Positions 52,947 to 59,896 of a stretch of DNA of 64,000 bases are shown in pieces. The notes below the pieces were generated by a model. It made no database searches, had not been told where the DNA came from, and was given only the letters and a program-made list of their open reading frames with translations. Made by a program: the position numbers and the translations under genes. Source of the DNA: Ruminococcus sp. Its GTDB lineage: Bacteria; Bacillota; Clostridia; Oscillospirales; Ruminococcaceae. Where the stretch lies: assembly GCA_017519415.1 (NCBI GenBank), contig JAFWSI010000045.1:1-64000 (forward strand), in the 5' to 3' direction. The number at the start of each line of letters is the position of its first letter. Positions within the stretch are counted from its first letter, which is position 1.

Positions 52947-53984
52947 ATGAAAAACGCACTTATTACGGGAATTACAGGTCAGGACGGCTCTTACCTCGCA
53001 GAGCTCCTCCTGGAAAAAGGCTACAACGTTTACGGTATATGGAGAAGAAAGGCTACGGTCGATTACGGCAATATAGCTCACCTCAAGGACAAGGTTCACC
53101 TTATATACGCAGATATGACCGACCCCGTATCCCTTATCTCGGCAATGAGGATCTCACAGGCCGACGAGGTATACAACCTCGCCGCACAGTCCTTCGTGGC
53201 CACAAGCTGGGATACTCCCCTCGGAACCGCAGATATAGACGCTCTCGGTGTTACCAATATGCTGGAGGCTATCCGCATCGTAAAGCCCGGGGCACGCTTC
53301 TATCAGGCCTCAACTTCGGAGATGTTCGGCCTCGTTCAGGAGATACCTCAGAAGGAGACCACTCCCTTTTATCCGAGAAGTCCCTACGGCGTGGCAAAGC
53401 TCTACGGTCACTGGATAACCAAGAACTACCGCGAGAGCTACGGCCTTTTCGCCTGCTCGGGCATACTCTTCAACCATGAGTCCGAGAGAAGAGGCATCGA
53501 ATTCGTGACAAGAAAGATCACGGACGCCGCAGTACGCATAAAGCTGGGCGTTCAGGAATATATGGAGCTCGGAAATATGGACTCCAAGCGCGACTGGGGC
53601 CATTCAAAGGACTACGTCCGCGCTATGTGGCTCATGCTTCAGCAGGACAAGCCCGACGACTACGTTATCGCCACAAACGAGACAAGAACTGTCCGCGAAT
53701 TCGTGGAGACAGCCTTCAGACACCTTGACATCGAGATCGAGTGGAAAGGCACCGGCGTTGACGAGGTCGGCATAAACAAGGCAAACGGCAGGACCATAGT
53801 AAAGGTAAACAAGAAGTTCTTCCGCCCCGCAGAGGTGGATATACTCCTGGGCGATCCCTCAAAGGCTGAAAAGGTTCTGGGCTGGAAGCGCGAGATAGAC
53901 TTCTCGCAGCTGGTCGAGCGCATGGTAAAGAACGACCTGGAGCTGGTTCAGAACGAGATTAAGGTAAAGGAGATCCTCGGCTGA
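52947..53984 (+). CDS. gmd: GDP-mannose 4,6-dehydratase
   Basis: 345 residues. Short-chain dehydrogenase fold: NAD(P) motif ITGITGQDGSYLAELLL, catalytic Thr in QASTSEMFG and YxxxK in SPYGVAKLYGHW, FNHESERRG and the C-terminal GDPSKAEKVLGWKRE. Produces GDP-4-keto-6-deoxymannose, the branch point to GDP-rhamnose, GDP-fucose and others. The reductase encoded at 56590 defines the branch here. Confidence 0.96.
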   Translation: MKNALITGITGQDGSYLAELLLEKGYNVYGIWRRKATVDYGNIAHLKDKVHLIYADMTDPVSLISAMRISQADEVYNLAAQSFVATSWDTPLGTADIDALGVTNMLEAIRIVKPGARFYQASTSEMFGLVQEIPQKETTPFYPRSPYGVAKLYGHWITKNYRESYGLFACSGILFNHESERRGIEFVTRKITDAAVRIKLGVQEYMELGNMDSKRDWGHSKDYVRAMWLMLQQDKPDDYVIATNETRTVREFVETAFRHLDIEIEWKGTGVDEVGINKANGRTIVKVNKKFFRPAEVDILLGDPSKAEKVLGWKREIDFSQLVERMVKNDLELVQNEIKVKEILG

Positions 53985-54018
53985 GCGATCGGTCCGCTGT
54001 CCCGAAAGGAGAATGGTC

Positions 54019-54288
54019 ATGGAAAAAACGATACTCAGATCCGTATTCGGCGGCTATAACAAAAAGGACGTCCTCGCAAAGACGGACGCCTATAATTCTC
54101 TTATCCTGATCATCGAAAGCGGTAGGACCTCGGACGCGGTCATCAACGCAGAGCTGGAAAAGATAAGGCAGATGCCCGTGAGAAAGGCAAGATTCCTTTT
54201 CCTGCCGGCTACAGGATTTTCCGTGCCGCAGACCGAAAAGTATTTCTCAGACCTTGAAAATGAAATAAAACAGAAAATAATGCTCTGA
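54019..54288 (+). CDS. Small protein with DivIVA-like N-terminus
   Basis: 89 residues from the ATG at 54019 (AAAGGAGA 7 nt upstream; the ATG two codons earlier overlaps the RBS). LRSVFGGYNKKDVLAKTDAY near the start resembles the membrane-curvature-binding N-terminal motif of DivIVA/GpsB-like proteins (FxxxGYxxxDV). No long coiled coil follows, only about 55 mixed residues. Function unknown; its place inside the polysaccharide operon hints at positioning the synthesis machinery, but that is speculation. Confidence 0.62.
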   Translation: MEKTILRSVFGGYNKKDVLAKTDAYNSLILIIESGRTSDAVINAELEKIRQMPVRKARFLFLPATGFSVPQTEKYFSDLENEIKQKIML

Positions 54289-54297
54289 GAGGTCAAT

Positions 54298-55446
54298 ATG
54301 AAGATAACCTTCGACGCTGTGCCCATATGCAGCGATAAGATGTCGGGCATAGGCTGGTGCGAGCTGGGTCAGACTCAGGCTCTTGCCGCCCTCTTCCCCG
54401 AAAACCGATACGAATACAGCTTTTTCACCAGCGGCGACAACGAACGCGTAAAGCGGGTGAAAGCTCTTGCGGGAAAACGCATAGGTCTCAATACTTCGCG
54501 CTTTTCCGGCTTTGCATACCGCGCCGTCAGTAATTTCCTGCCGGTCCCGTATTCCCTCTTTTTCGGCAGGAAGTCCGATATAACCCACTTTTTCAATTAT
54601 ATCGTGCCTCCCTTCGTTCACGGAAAAAAGGTCGTGACCGTACACGACATGGTATACAAGGCATTCCCCGAAACGGTCCGCGGAAGGACAAGGTATATGC
54701 TGGAATCGGGTCTGAAGCGCTCCATGAAGCGTGCCGATATCATCGTTACCGATTCGGAATTCTCAAAGGCCGAGATAATCAGATATTTTCCTCAGCACGA
54801 GCACAAGATAAGAGTGGTGCCCTGCGGTGTGGACCTTGAAAGGTTCCGTCCCTGTGAAACTCCCGAGCGTATCCCCGAGGTAAAGAAGTCCCTTGATATA
54901 GACGGGGACTATTTTCTCTATCTCGGCAATATCGAACCCCGCAAGAACCTCGAGCGCCTTATCTCCGCCTATGCGGTATTTGCAAAAAAAGCCGGCGCGG
55001 AGGCTCCGAAGCTCGTCCTTGCAGGCGGCAAGGGCTGGCTGGACAGCGGTATCTACAGCCGCGTCGGGAAGCTGGGGCTCTCGGGAAGGGTGATATTCAC
55101 GGAATACGTCCCCTCCGAGGATATGAATCCCCTTATGTGCGGAGCTGTCGCATTCGTTTTCCCGTCCATTTACGAGGGCTTCGGTATGCCGCCCCTTGAG
55201 GCAATGGCCTGCGGAGTGCCTGTTCTTGCGTCGGGAGAGGCGTCTCTCCCCGAGGTAACGGGAGACTGCGCATTGATATGCGACGCCTATGACGTAAAAA
55301 GCATCGCCCGCGGACTTTACAGGCTCTACAGCGACGAAGAGCTCCGCCGCGACCTGAGCCGCAGAGGTATCGAAAGAGCAAAGGGCTTTACCTGGGAGCG
55401 CTCCGCAAAAATGCTCATGGACGTATACAGGGAGCTTGAAAAATGA
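54298..55446 (+). CDS. GT4-type glycosyltransferase
   Basis: 382 residues, GT-B fold. Acceptor domain with SDKMSGIGWCELGQTQ and VTVHDMVYKAFPE; donor domain with FLYLGNIEPRKNLERLISAY, VFPSIYEGFGMPPLEAMACGVP and EVTGDCALICDAYD. The EGFGxPxxEAMAxG pattern fits mannosyl/rhamnosyl transferases using GDP- or UDP-sugars. ATGA overlap with the next gene. Confidence 0.9.
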   Translation: MKITFDAVPICSDKMSGIGWCELGQTQALAALFPENRYEYSFFTSGDNERVKRVKALAGKRIGLNTSRFSGFAYRAVSNFLPVPYSLFFGRKSDITHFFNYIVPPFVHGKKVVTVHDMVYKAFPETVRGRTRYMLESGLKRSMKRADIIVTDSEFSKAEIIRYFPQHEHKIRVVPCGVDLERFRPCETPERIPEVKKSLDIDGDYFLYLGNIEPRKNLERLISAYAVFAKKAGAEAPKLVLAGGKGWLDSGIYSRVGKLGLSGRVIFTEYVPSEDMNPLMCGAVAFVFPSIYEGFGMPPLEAMACGVPVLASGEASLPEVTGDCALICDAYDVKSIARGLYRLYSDEELRRDLSRRGIERAKGFTWERSAKMLMDVYRELEK

Positions 55447-56564
55447 GTAAAAAGCTGAAAATACTTGAAGTCAACAAGGCTTACTATCCTCATATCGGCG
55501 GTATCGAGACCATCATAAGGCAGTACTCGGAGGCTCTCGGCAGACTTGAGGGCACTGAGGTAAAGGTGCTGGTGTGCCGCGACAGCAGAGGAAGGACCGT
55601 CCGTGAAAAAATGTGCGGAGTTGATATTACACGCGCGGGAAGTCTCGGGACCTACTTCTCTTGTCCGCTGTCATTTTCATTTATCCGCTATTTCAGAAAA
55701 ATGGCAAAAAAAGCCGACGTTGTGCATATACACGTCCCCTTTCCCCTTGCGGACGCAGCCCTGCTGCTCTCGGGCTTCAAAGGCAAGGTGGTGGTCTCGT
55801 GGCACAGCGACATTGTGAAGCAGAAAAAGCTCATGCTTTTTTACAAGCCCTTCATGCGTTATCTGCTGAAAAGGGCTGATACGATACTTACGGCTACGGA
55901 GGGCCATGTGAAGCACTCGCTGTATCTCCCGGGATTCAGGGAGAAATGCAGGGTGCTGCCCTACGGCATCGAGCCCGGGGAGTACCTTTCGGTGCCACGA
56001 CGCCCCGTGCTCGCGGAAAAAGCCTCGGACAGGAGCTGCACAAAGGTGTTCTTTACGGGCAGACTCGTCTATTACAAGGGCGTTGACGTGCTCCTGAAAG
56101 CCTTTACCATGGTGAAGGGCTGCGAGCTGTTCATCGCAGGCACGGGAGAGCTGGGCGACAGCCTTAAAAAGTTCGCGGCAGCGAACGGACTCGGAGAAAA
56201 GGTGCATTTTCTCGGCTTTCTCCCTGAGAAGGAGCTGAAGCAGGCCTATGCCGACTGCGACATATTCGTGCTCCCGTCGGTGGCTCCCAGCGAGGCCTTC
56301 GGCATAGTGCAGCTGGAAGCAATGGTCTACGGGAAGCCCGTTATAAACACAGCCCTGCCTTCGGGCGTGCCCTATGTCAGCCTTGACGGGAAAACAGGCC
56401 TTACTGTGCCGCCGTCGTCGCCTGAGGCGCTGGCAAAGGCGATAAACCGTCTTGCAGAGGACAGGGAGCTCCGCGTGAGCCTCGGAAAAGCCGCTGCGGA
56501 ACGGGTAAGGCAGGACTTCAGCGAAAAACAGATAATCGAAAGGCTCCGCGAGCTGCTAAAATAA
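55443..56564 (+). CDS. GT4-type glycosyltransferase
   Basis: 373 residues. NKAYYPHIGGIETIIRQYSE at the N-terminus, VVSWHSDIVKQKKL, VFFTGRLVYYKGVDVLLKAF and LPSVAPSEAFGIVQLEAMVY. The pattern is typical of GT4 mannosyl- or rhamnosyltransferases. With GDP-D-rhamnose made by the same operon, use of that donor is plausible but not proven. Confidence 0.9.
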   Translation: MSKKLKILEVNKAYYPHIGGIETIIRQYSEALGRLEGTEVKVLVCRDSRGRTVREKMCGVDITRAGSLGTYFSCPLSFSFIRYFRKMAKKADVVHIHVPFPLADAALLLSGFKGKVVVSWHSDIVKQKKLMLFYKPFMRYLLKRADTILTATEGHVKHSLYLPGFREKCRVLPYGIEPGEYLSVPRRPVLAEKASDRSCTKVFFTGRLVYYKGVDVLLKAFTMVKGCELFIAGTGELGDSLKKFAAANGLGEKVHFLGFLPEKELKQAYADCDIFVLPSVAPSEAFGIVQLEAMVYGKPVINTALPSGVPYVSLDGKTGLTVPPSSPEALAKAINRLAEDRELRVSLGKAAAERVRQDFSEKQIIERLRELLK

Positions 56565-56589
56565 TATACCTGTAAACGGAGGACATATC

Positions 56590-57552
56590 TTGAAAGCATT
56601 GATAATCGGAGCGGCAGGCTTCGTGGGAGGTTACCTCATAAAAGAGCTTTCCCGCAGCGGCTGGGAGGTCCACGCCACCTGCCTGCCCAATGAGGAGATA
56701 CATGAAGAATGCTGCGTGCATACGCTGGATATACTGAAAAAAGAGGATATTCTCCCCCTTGTTGACGAGGTATCCCCCGACGTGGTATACCACCTTGCCG
56801 CACAGAGCTCTGTGGCTCTTTCGTGGAAACGCCCGCAGCTTACTGCGGAGATAAATATAATCGGCTCTATAAATCTGCTGGAGGCTCTCCGCGAAGCCGC
56901 CAAAAAGGATATAAGGACCGTACTCATAGGCTCCGGCGAGGAATACGGCTATATACGCGAGGGAGCGTGTCCGCTCACGGAATCGGAGTCGCTCAGTCCC
57001 GGCAACGTATACGCCGCCACCAAGGCCTGTCAAGGAATGCTGGGCAGTATCTACGCCCGCGCTTACAAAATGGATATTATCATGGTCCGCGCCTTCAATC
57101 ATTCGGGTCCCGGACAGGCGAGCATATTCGTCATATCCGACTTCTGCCGCCAGATAGCCGAGATCGAGAACGGCATGAGAGAGCCTGTGATAAATGTGGG
57201 CAACCTCTCGGCAAAAAGGGATTTCACCGACGTCCGCGACGTGGTGAGGGCTTACAGGCTCCTGGGCGAAAAGGGCAGGACGGGCTGCATCTACAACGTG
57301 GGCAGAGGAAAGGCCGCGGAGATACGGTCGATACTTGATACGGCGCTGTCCTTTGCGAAGCTGCCCATAGAGGTGAAGCAGGATCCCGGCCGCATGAGGG
57401 CTTCCGACATACCCCTCATAGAACCCGATGTATCGCGTATATCCGCCGATACGGGCTGGCGGGCCGGTATAAGCATGGAGCAGACCGTTGAGGATACGCT
57501 GAACTACTGGCGCGGAAAGCTCATGTCCTATGGCGCTTCCCTCGGGAAATAA
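56590..57552 (+). CDS. rmd: GDP-6-deoxy-D-mannose reductase (GDP-D-rhamnose synthesis)
   Basis: 320 residues. TTG start supported by GGAGG 7 nt upstream. NAD(P) motif IIGAAGFVGGYLIKEL; HLAAQSSVALSWKRP; VLIGSGEEYG; YxxxK as YAATKACQGM; FNHSGPGQ; SDFCRQIAEIENG; GNLSAKRDFTDVRDVVRAY; YNVGRGKA. These match Rmd-type 4-reductases, which turn GDP-4-keto-6-deoxymannose into GDP-D-rhamnose, better than Fcl-type epimerase-reductases that make GDP-L-fucose. With manC and gmd it completes a GDP-D-rhamnose pathway. Confidence 0.88.
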   Translation: MKALIIGAAGFVGGYLIKELSRSGWEVHATCLPNEEIHEECCVHTLDILKKEDILPLVDEVSPDVVYHLAAQSSVALSWKRPQLTAEINIIGSINLLEALREAAKKDIRTVLIGSGEEYGYIREGACPLTESESLSPGNVYAATKACQGMLGSIYARAYKMDIIMVRAFNHSGPGQASIFVISDFCRQIAEIENGMREPVINVGNLSAKRDFTDVRDVVRAYRLLGEKGRTGCIYNVGRGKAAEIRSILDTALSFAKLPIEVKQDPGRMRASDIPLIEPDVSRISADTGWRAGISMEQTVEDTLNYWRGKLMSYGASLGK

Positions 57553-57592
57553 CAGTAAATAAAGAGAACAAAAGGATTAAGGAGTGAACAAC

Positions 57593-57928
57593 ATGTCCGA
57601 TATGAAGCTTACAAAAGAAAAAATGCTGACCTTTACCGGCCATGAGAAGATAGGCACCCTCAAGGCGGGCGAAAAGCTGACGGAATTCGGCGAAAAACAG
57701 AATAACGCCAACGAAGCCCTTGCCGCAAATGTCAACGACCTCATCAAAAGAGTCTGCGCCCTCGAGGACGCTCAGCTCCGCAACGAGGAGGTAATGCGGC
57801 GCATAACCAACGAGCTTGCTTCCTTCAAAAAGGAGCTTGACCGCGTAAGGCTCACGGAAAAACTGAATTCCGGCGCCATAGAGCGCCTTGACAGGGCGCT
57901 GAAGCTGTCCGAGGGAGACGGAAAATGA
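57593..57928 (+). CDS. Small coiled-coil protein
   Basis: 111 residues from the ATG at 57593 (AAGGAG 8 nt upstream). No signal peptide or membrane helix. Residues 38-100 are highly helical and heptad-like (VNDLIKRVCALEDAQLRNEE, then RRITNELASFKKELDRVRL). It begins with MKLTKEKMLTFTGHEKIGTL. No family recognised. Last gene of the GDP-rhamnose operon; it could be a scaffold or chain-length factor, as is the coiled-coil protein of the first polysaccharide operon, but this is inferred only from position and shape. Confidence 0.62.
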   Translation: MSDMKLTKEKMLTFTGHEKIGTLKAGEKLTEFGEKQNNANEALAANVNDLIKRVCALEDAQLRNEEVMRRITNELASFKKELDRVRLTEKLNSGAIERLDRALKLSEGDGK

Positions 57929-57962
57929 CCTGTTGTTTTTTTGTGAATTTTTTCTCAAAGTC

Positions 57963-57991
57963 TTGACATCAGTCTGTTTTTGTTATATTAT
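57963..57991 (+). promoter_or_regulatory. Promoter of the ATP synthase operon
   Basis: -35 TTGACA (57963-57968), 17-bp spacer, -10 TATTAT (57986-57991). The start near 57997 coincides with the left arm of the leader stem. Confidence 0.83.
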
Positions 57992-57995
57992 ATAT

Positions 57996-58110
57996 AAGGT
58001 GGACAGGATATGCCCCGCTGCTTGAAAAAGTCCGTCGGACATATATCTGTACCTTATCAAGACTCAATCAACGGAGATTTGTGTAATTGCAGTCTCCGTT
58101 TTATTATTAT
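57996..58110 (+). promoter_or_regulatory. Structured leader with terminator-like hairpin before atpB
   Basis: The first 60 nt can close on themselves: AAGGT (57996-58000) with ACCTT (58051-58055), ACAG (58003-58006) with CTGT (58047-58050), ATATG (58008-58012) with CATAT (58040-58044), and an inner GTCC/GGAC loop. Then AACGGAGA (58070-58077) pairs with TCTCCGTT (58093-58100), followed by TTATTATTAT, which looks like an intrinsic terminator. The layout (5' folded domain, terminator, first gene) resembles an attenuator. No known riboswitch class was recognised. Confidence 0.55.
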
Positions 58111-58145
58111 CACGGCTCAGTGCCTTTCTGAAAGAGGGTGTTATC

Positions 58146-58889
58146 GTGGCAGAAGAGCTAATGAAAGAACTTGAAAACCATACCGCCTTTACAATACCTG
58201 TATTCGGCGGTATCCCCATCGCCGACTCGTGCGTGGTGACCTGGATAATCATGGCGGCGCTTGTGCTGCTGTCAATAATACTTACAAGGAAGCTGAAAAG
58301 GGTCCCTACGGGCTCGCAGTGCCTGCTGGAGGGCGTTATCGGCTGGCTGGACGACTTCTTCACGGGAGTCCTCGGAGAAAAGGGAAGGAAATACGTTCCT
58401 ATTCTCGAGACCTTCATCATTTACATAGGCGTGGCGAATATGATCGGTATATTCGGCTTCGTCCCGCCCACAAAGGACATCAACGTGACTGCCGCCCTTG
58501 CGGGAATGGCTATCATACTCGTGCAGGCGTCCTTCATAATCGAAAAGGGACCGCTGAAATGGCTGAAAAGCTTCCTCAACCCCCTCAATCTGCTGGATCT
58601 TGTGACAAGGCCGCTGTCGCTGTGTATGCGACTTTTCGGAAACGTCATAGGCGCGTTCATCATCATCGAGCTCGTAAAGATACCCTTCAAGGTATCCCTG
58701 GGCGTTCCCGCGATAGGTATACCTGTGGTTCTCAGCATCATCTTCGATATTCTTGACGGACTCCTTCAGGCTTATGTATTCACCTTCCTCACCTCGCTGT
58801 ATATGTCGGAGGCTATAGAGGAGGAAGAGGAAAAAGACGGGAAAAAAGTAAAAAAAGCTAAAAAAGTACATCTTCACGGAGGTAAATAA
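58146..58889 (+). CDS. atpB: ATP synthase F0 subunit a
   Basis: 247 residues, five or six membrane helices. Carries the half-channels for ion entry and exit. The essential Arg is at residue 162 in LSLCMRLFGNVIG. The end helix with GLLQAYVFTFLTSLYMSEA is also conserved. A Lys/Glu-rich tail follows (KKVKKAKKVH). GTG start with GAGGG about 8 nt upstream. First gene of the operon; no atpI is seen. Confidence 0.95.
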   Translation: MAEELMKELENHTAFTIPVFGGIPIADSCVVTWIIMAALVLLSIILTRKLKRVPTGSQCLLEGVIGWLDDFFTGVLGEKGRKYVPILETFIIYIGVANMIGIFGFVPPTKDINVTAALAGMAIILVQASFIIEKGPLKWLKSFLNPLNLLDLVTRPLSLCMRLFGNVIGAFIIIELVKIPFKVSLGVPAIGIPVVLSIIFDILDGLLQAYVFTFLTSLYMSEAIEEEEEKDGKKVKKAKKVHLHGGK

Positions 58890-58891
58890 AT

Positions 58892-59119
58892 ATGGGAATA
58901 ATCGCATTGGGCGCCGCTGTTGCCGTTCTTACCGGCGCAGGCGCAGGTATCGGCATAGGACTTGCCACAGCCAAGGCTACAGAATCCATCGCCAAGCAGC
59001 CCGAGGCAAAGGGCGACATCAGGACCTCGCTCATCATCGGATGCGCTCTCGCTGAGGCTACCGCTGTTTACGGCTTCGTAACGGCTCTTCTCATAATCAT
59101 TATGCTCGGCAGCAAATAA
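58892..59119 (+). CDS. atpE: ATP synthase F0 subunit c, first copy
   Basis: 75 residues, two membrane helices. Ion-binding Glu is E55 in GCALAEATAVYGF. The polar loop reads KQPEA: Lys35 replaces the nearly invariant Arg of RQP. The helix 1 region GAGAGIGIGLA lacks the Gln of Na+-type c subunits, and Ala follows E55 instead of Ser, so H+ coupling is more likely than Na+ (inference). About 95% identical at DNA level to the next gene. Confidence 0.95.
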   Translation: MGIIALGAAVAVLTGAGAGIGIGLATAKATESIAKQPEAKGDIRTSLIIGCALAEATAVYGFVTALLIIIMLGSK

Positions 59120-59146
59120 TAATCACTTACACGGAGGAATATTAAA

Positions 59147-59374
59147 ATGGGAATAATCGCATTGGGCGCCGCTGTTGCCGTTCTTACCGGCGCAGGCGCA
59201 GGTATCGGTATAGGACTCGCCACAGCCAAGGCTGCTGAATCCATAGCCCGTCAGCCCGAGGCAAAGGGCGACATCAGGACCTCGCTCATCATCGGATGCG
59301 CTCTCGCTGAGGCTACCGCTGTTTACGGCTTCGTAACGGCGCTCCTTATAATCATAATGCTCGGCAGCAAATAA
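59147..59374 (+). CDS. atpE: ATP synthase F0 subunit c, second copy
   Basis: 75 residues, differing from the first copy by two residues only (Ala30 for Thr, Arg35 for Lys). It has the canonical RQPEA loop. I count 12 nucleotide differences in 228; the first 62 bp and a middle stretch of over 90 bp are identical. Own RBS (CGGAGG). A mixed c-ring is possible if both are expressed. Confidence 0.95.
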   Translation: MGIIALGAAVAVLTGAGAGIGIGLATAKAAESIARQPEAKGDIRTSLIIGCALAEATAVYGFVTALLIIIMLGSK

Positions 59375-59407
59375 GCCAAGGCAAATCTCACATAAGGAGG
59401 ACATAAA

Positions 59408-59896
59408 ATGCTTGATTTTCAATTCTGGAGCATTTTCGAGGCAGTCGTAAACCTTGTCATACTGTTTATACTGCTCAGGATATTCCTTTTCAAGCCCATA
59501 AACAAGATCAAGGCCGACCGCACCCGCACCATACAGAACGATCTGGACTCCGCCGAAAAGGCAAAGGCCGAGGCAGAGGAGCTCCGTCAGCAGTATGAGG
59601 ATTCCATAAGCGAGGCAAAGGAAAAGGCCAATAATATCATAATGAAAGCCCATGAGGACGCAGAGTCGGAAAGAGCTGCCATAATCAAGAAGTCTCAGGA
59701 AGAGGCTGAAAAAATAGTTTCCGAGGCAGACAAGACCATAGAGAACGAGAGAAAACGCGTTCTCCGTCAGGCTCAGTCACAGATTGCAGACCTCGCCATT
59801 GAGGCTGCTTCAAAGATAATCGGCGAGAATGTGGATGACGAAAAGAACCGCCGTCTGGTGGATAAGTTCCTTTCCGAGGAGGAGGCCAAGAAATGA
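59408..59896 (+). CDS. atpF: ATP synthase F0 subunit b
   Basis: 162 residues. One N-terminal membrane helix (about 8-27, [20 protein letters not shown]), then a long charged coiled coil that forms the peripheral stalk. Single b gene, so a homodimer is expected. RBS AAGGAGG. The stop overlaps the start of the fused delta-alpha gene (ATGA). Confidence 0.94.
   Translation: MLDFQFWSIFEAVVNLVILFILLRIFLFKPINKIKADRTRTIQNDLDSAEKAKAEAEELRQQYEDSISEAKEKANNIIMKAHEDAESERAAIIKKSQEEAEKIVSEADKTIENERKRVLRQAQSQIADLAIEAASKIIGENVDDEKNRRLVDKFLSEEEAKK

Noticed and set aside
58892..59374. Na+-coupled c-ring
   Set aside because: The Gln of helix 1 and the Ser after the ion-binding Glu, usual in Na+-binding c subunits, are absent.
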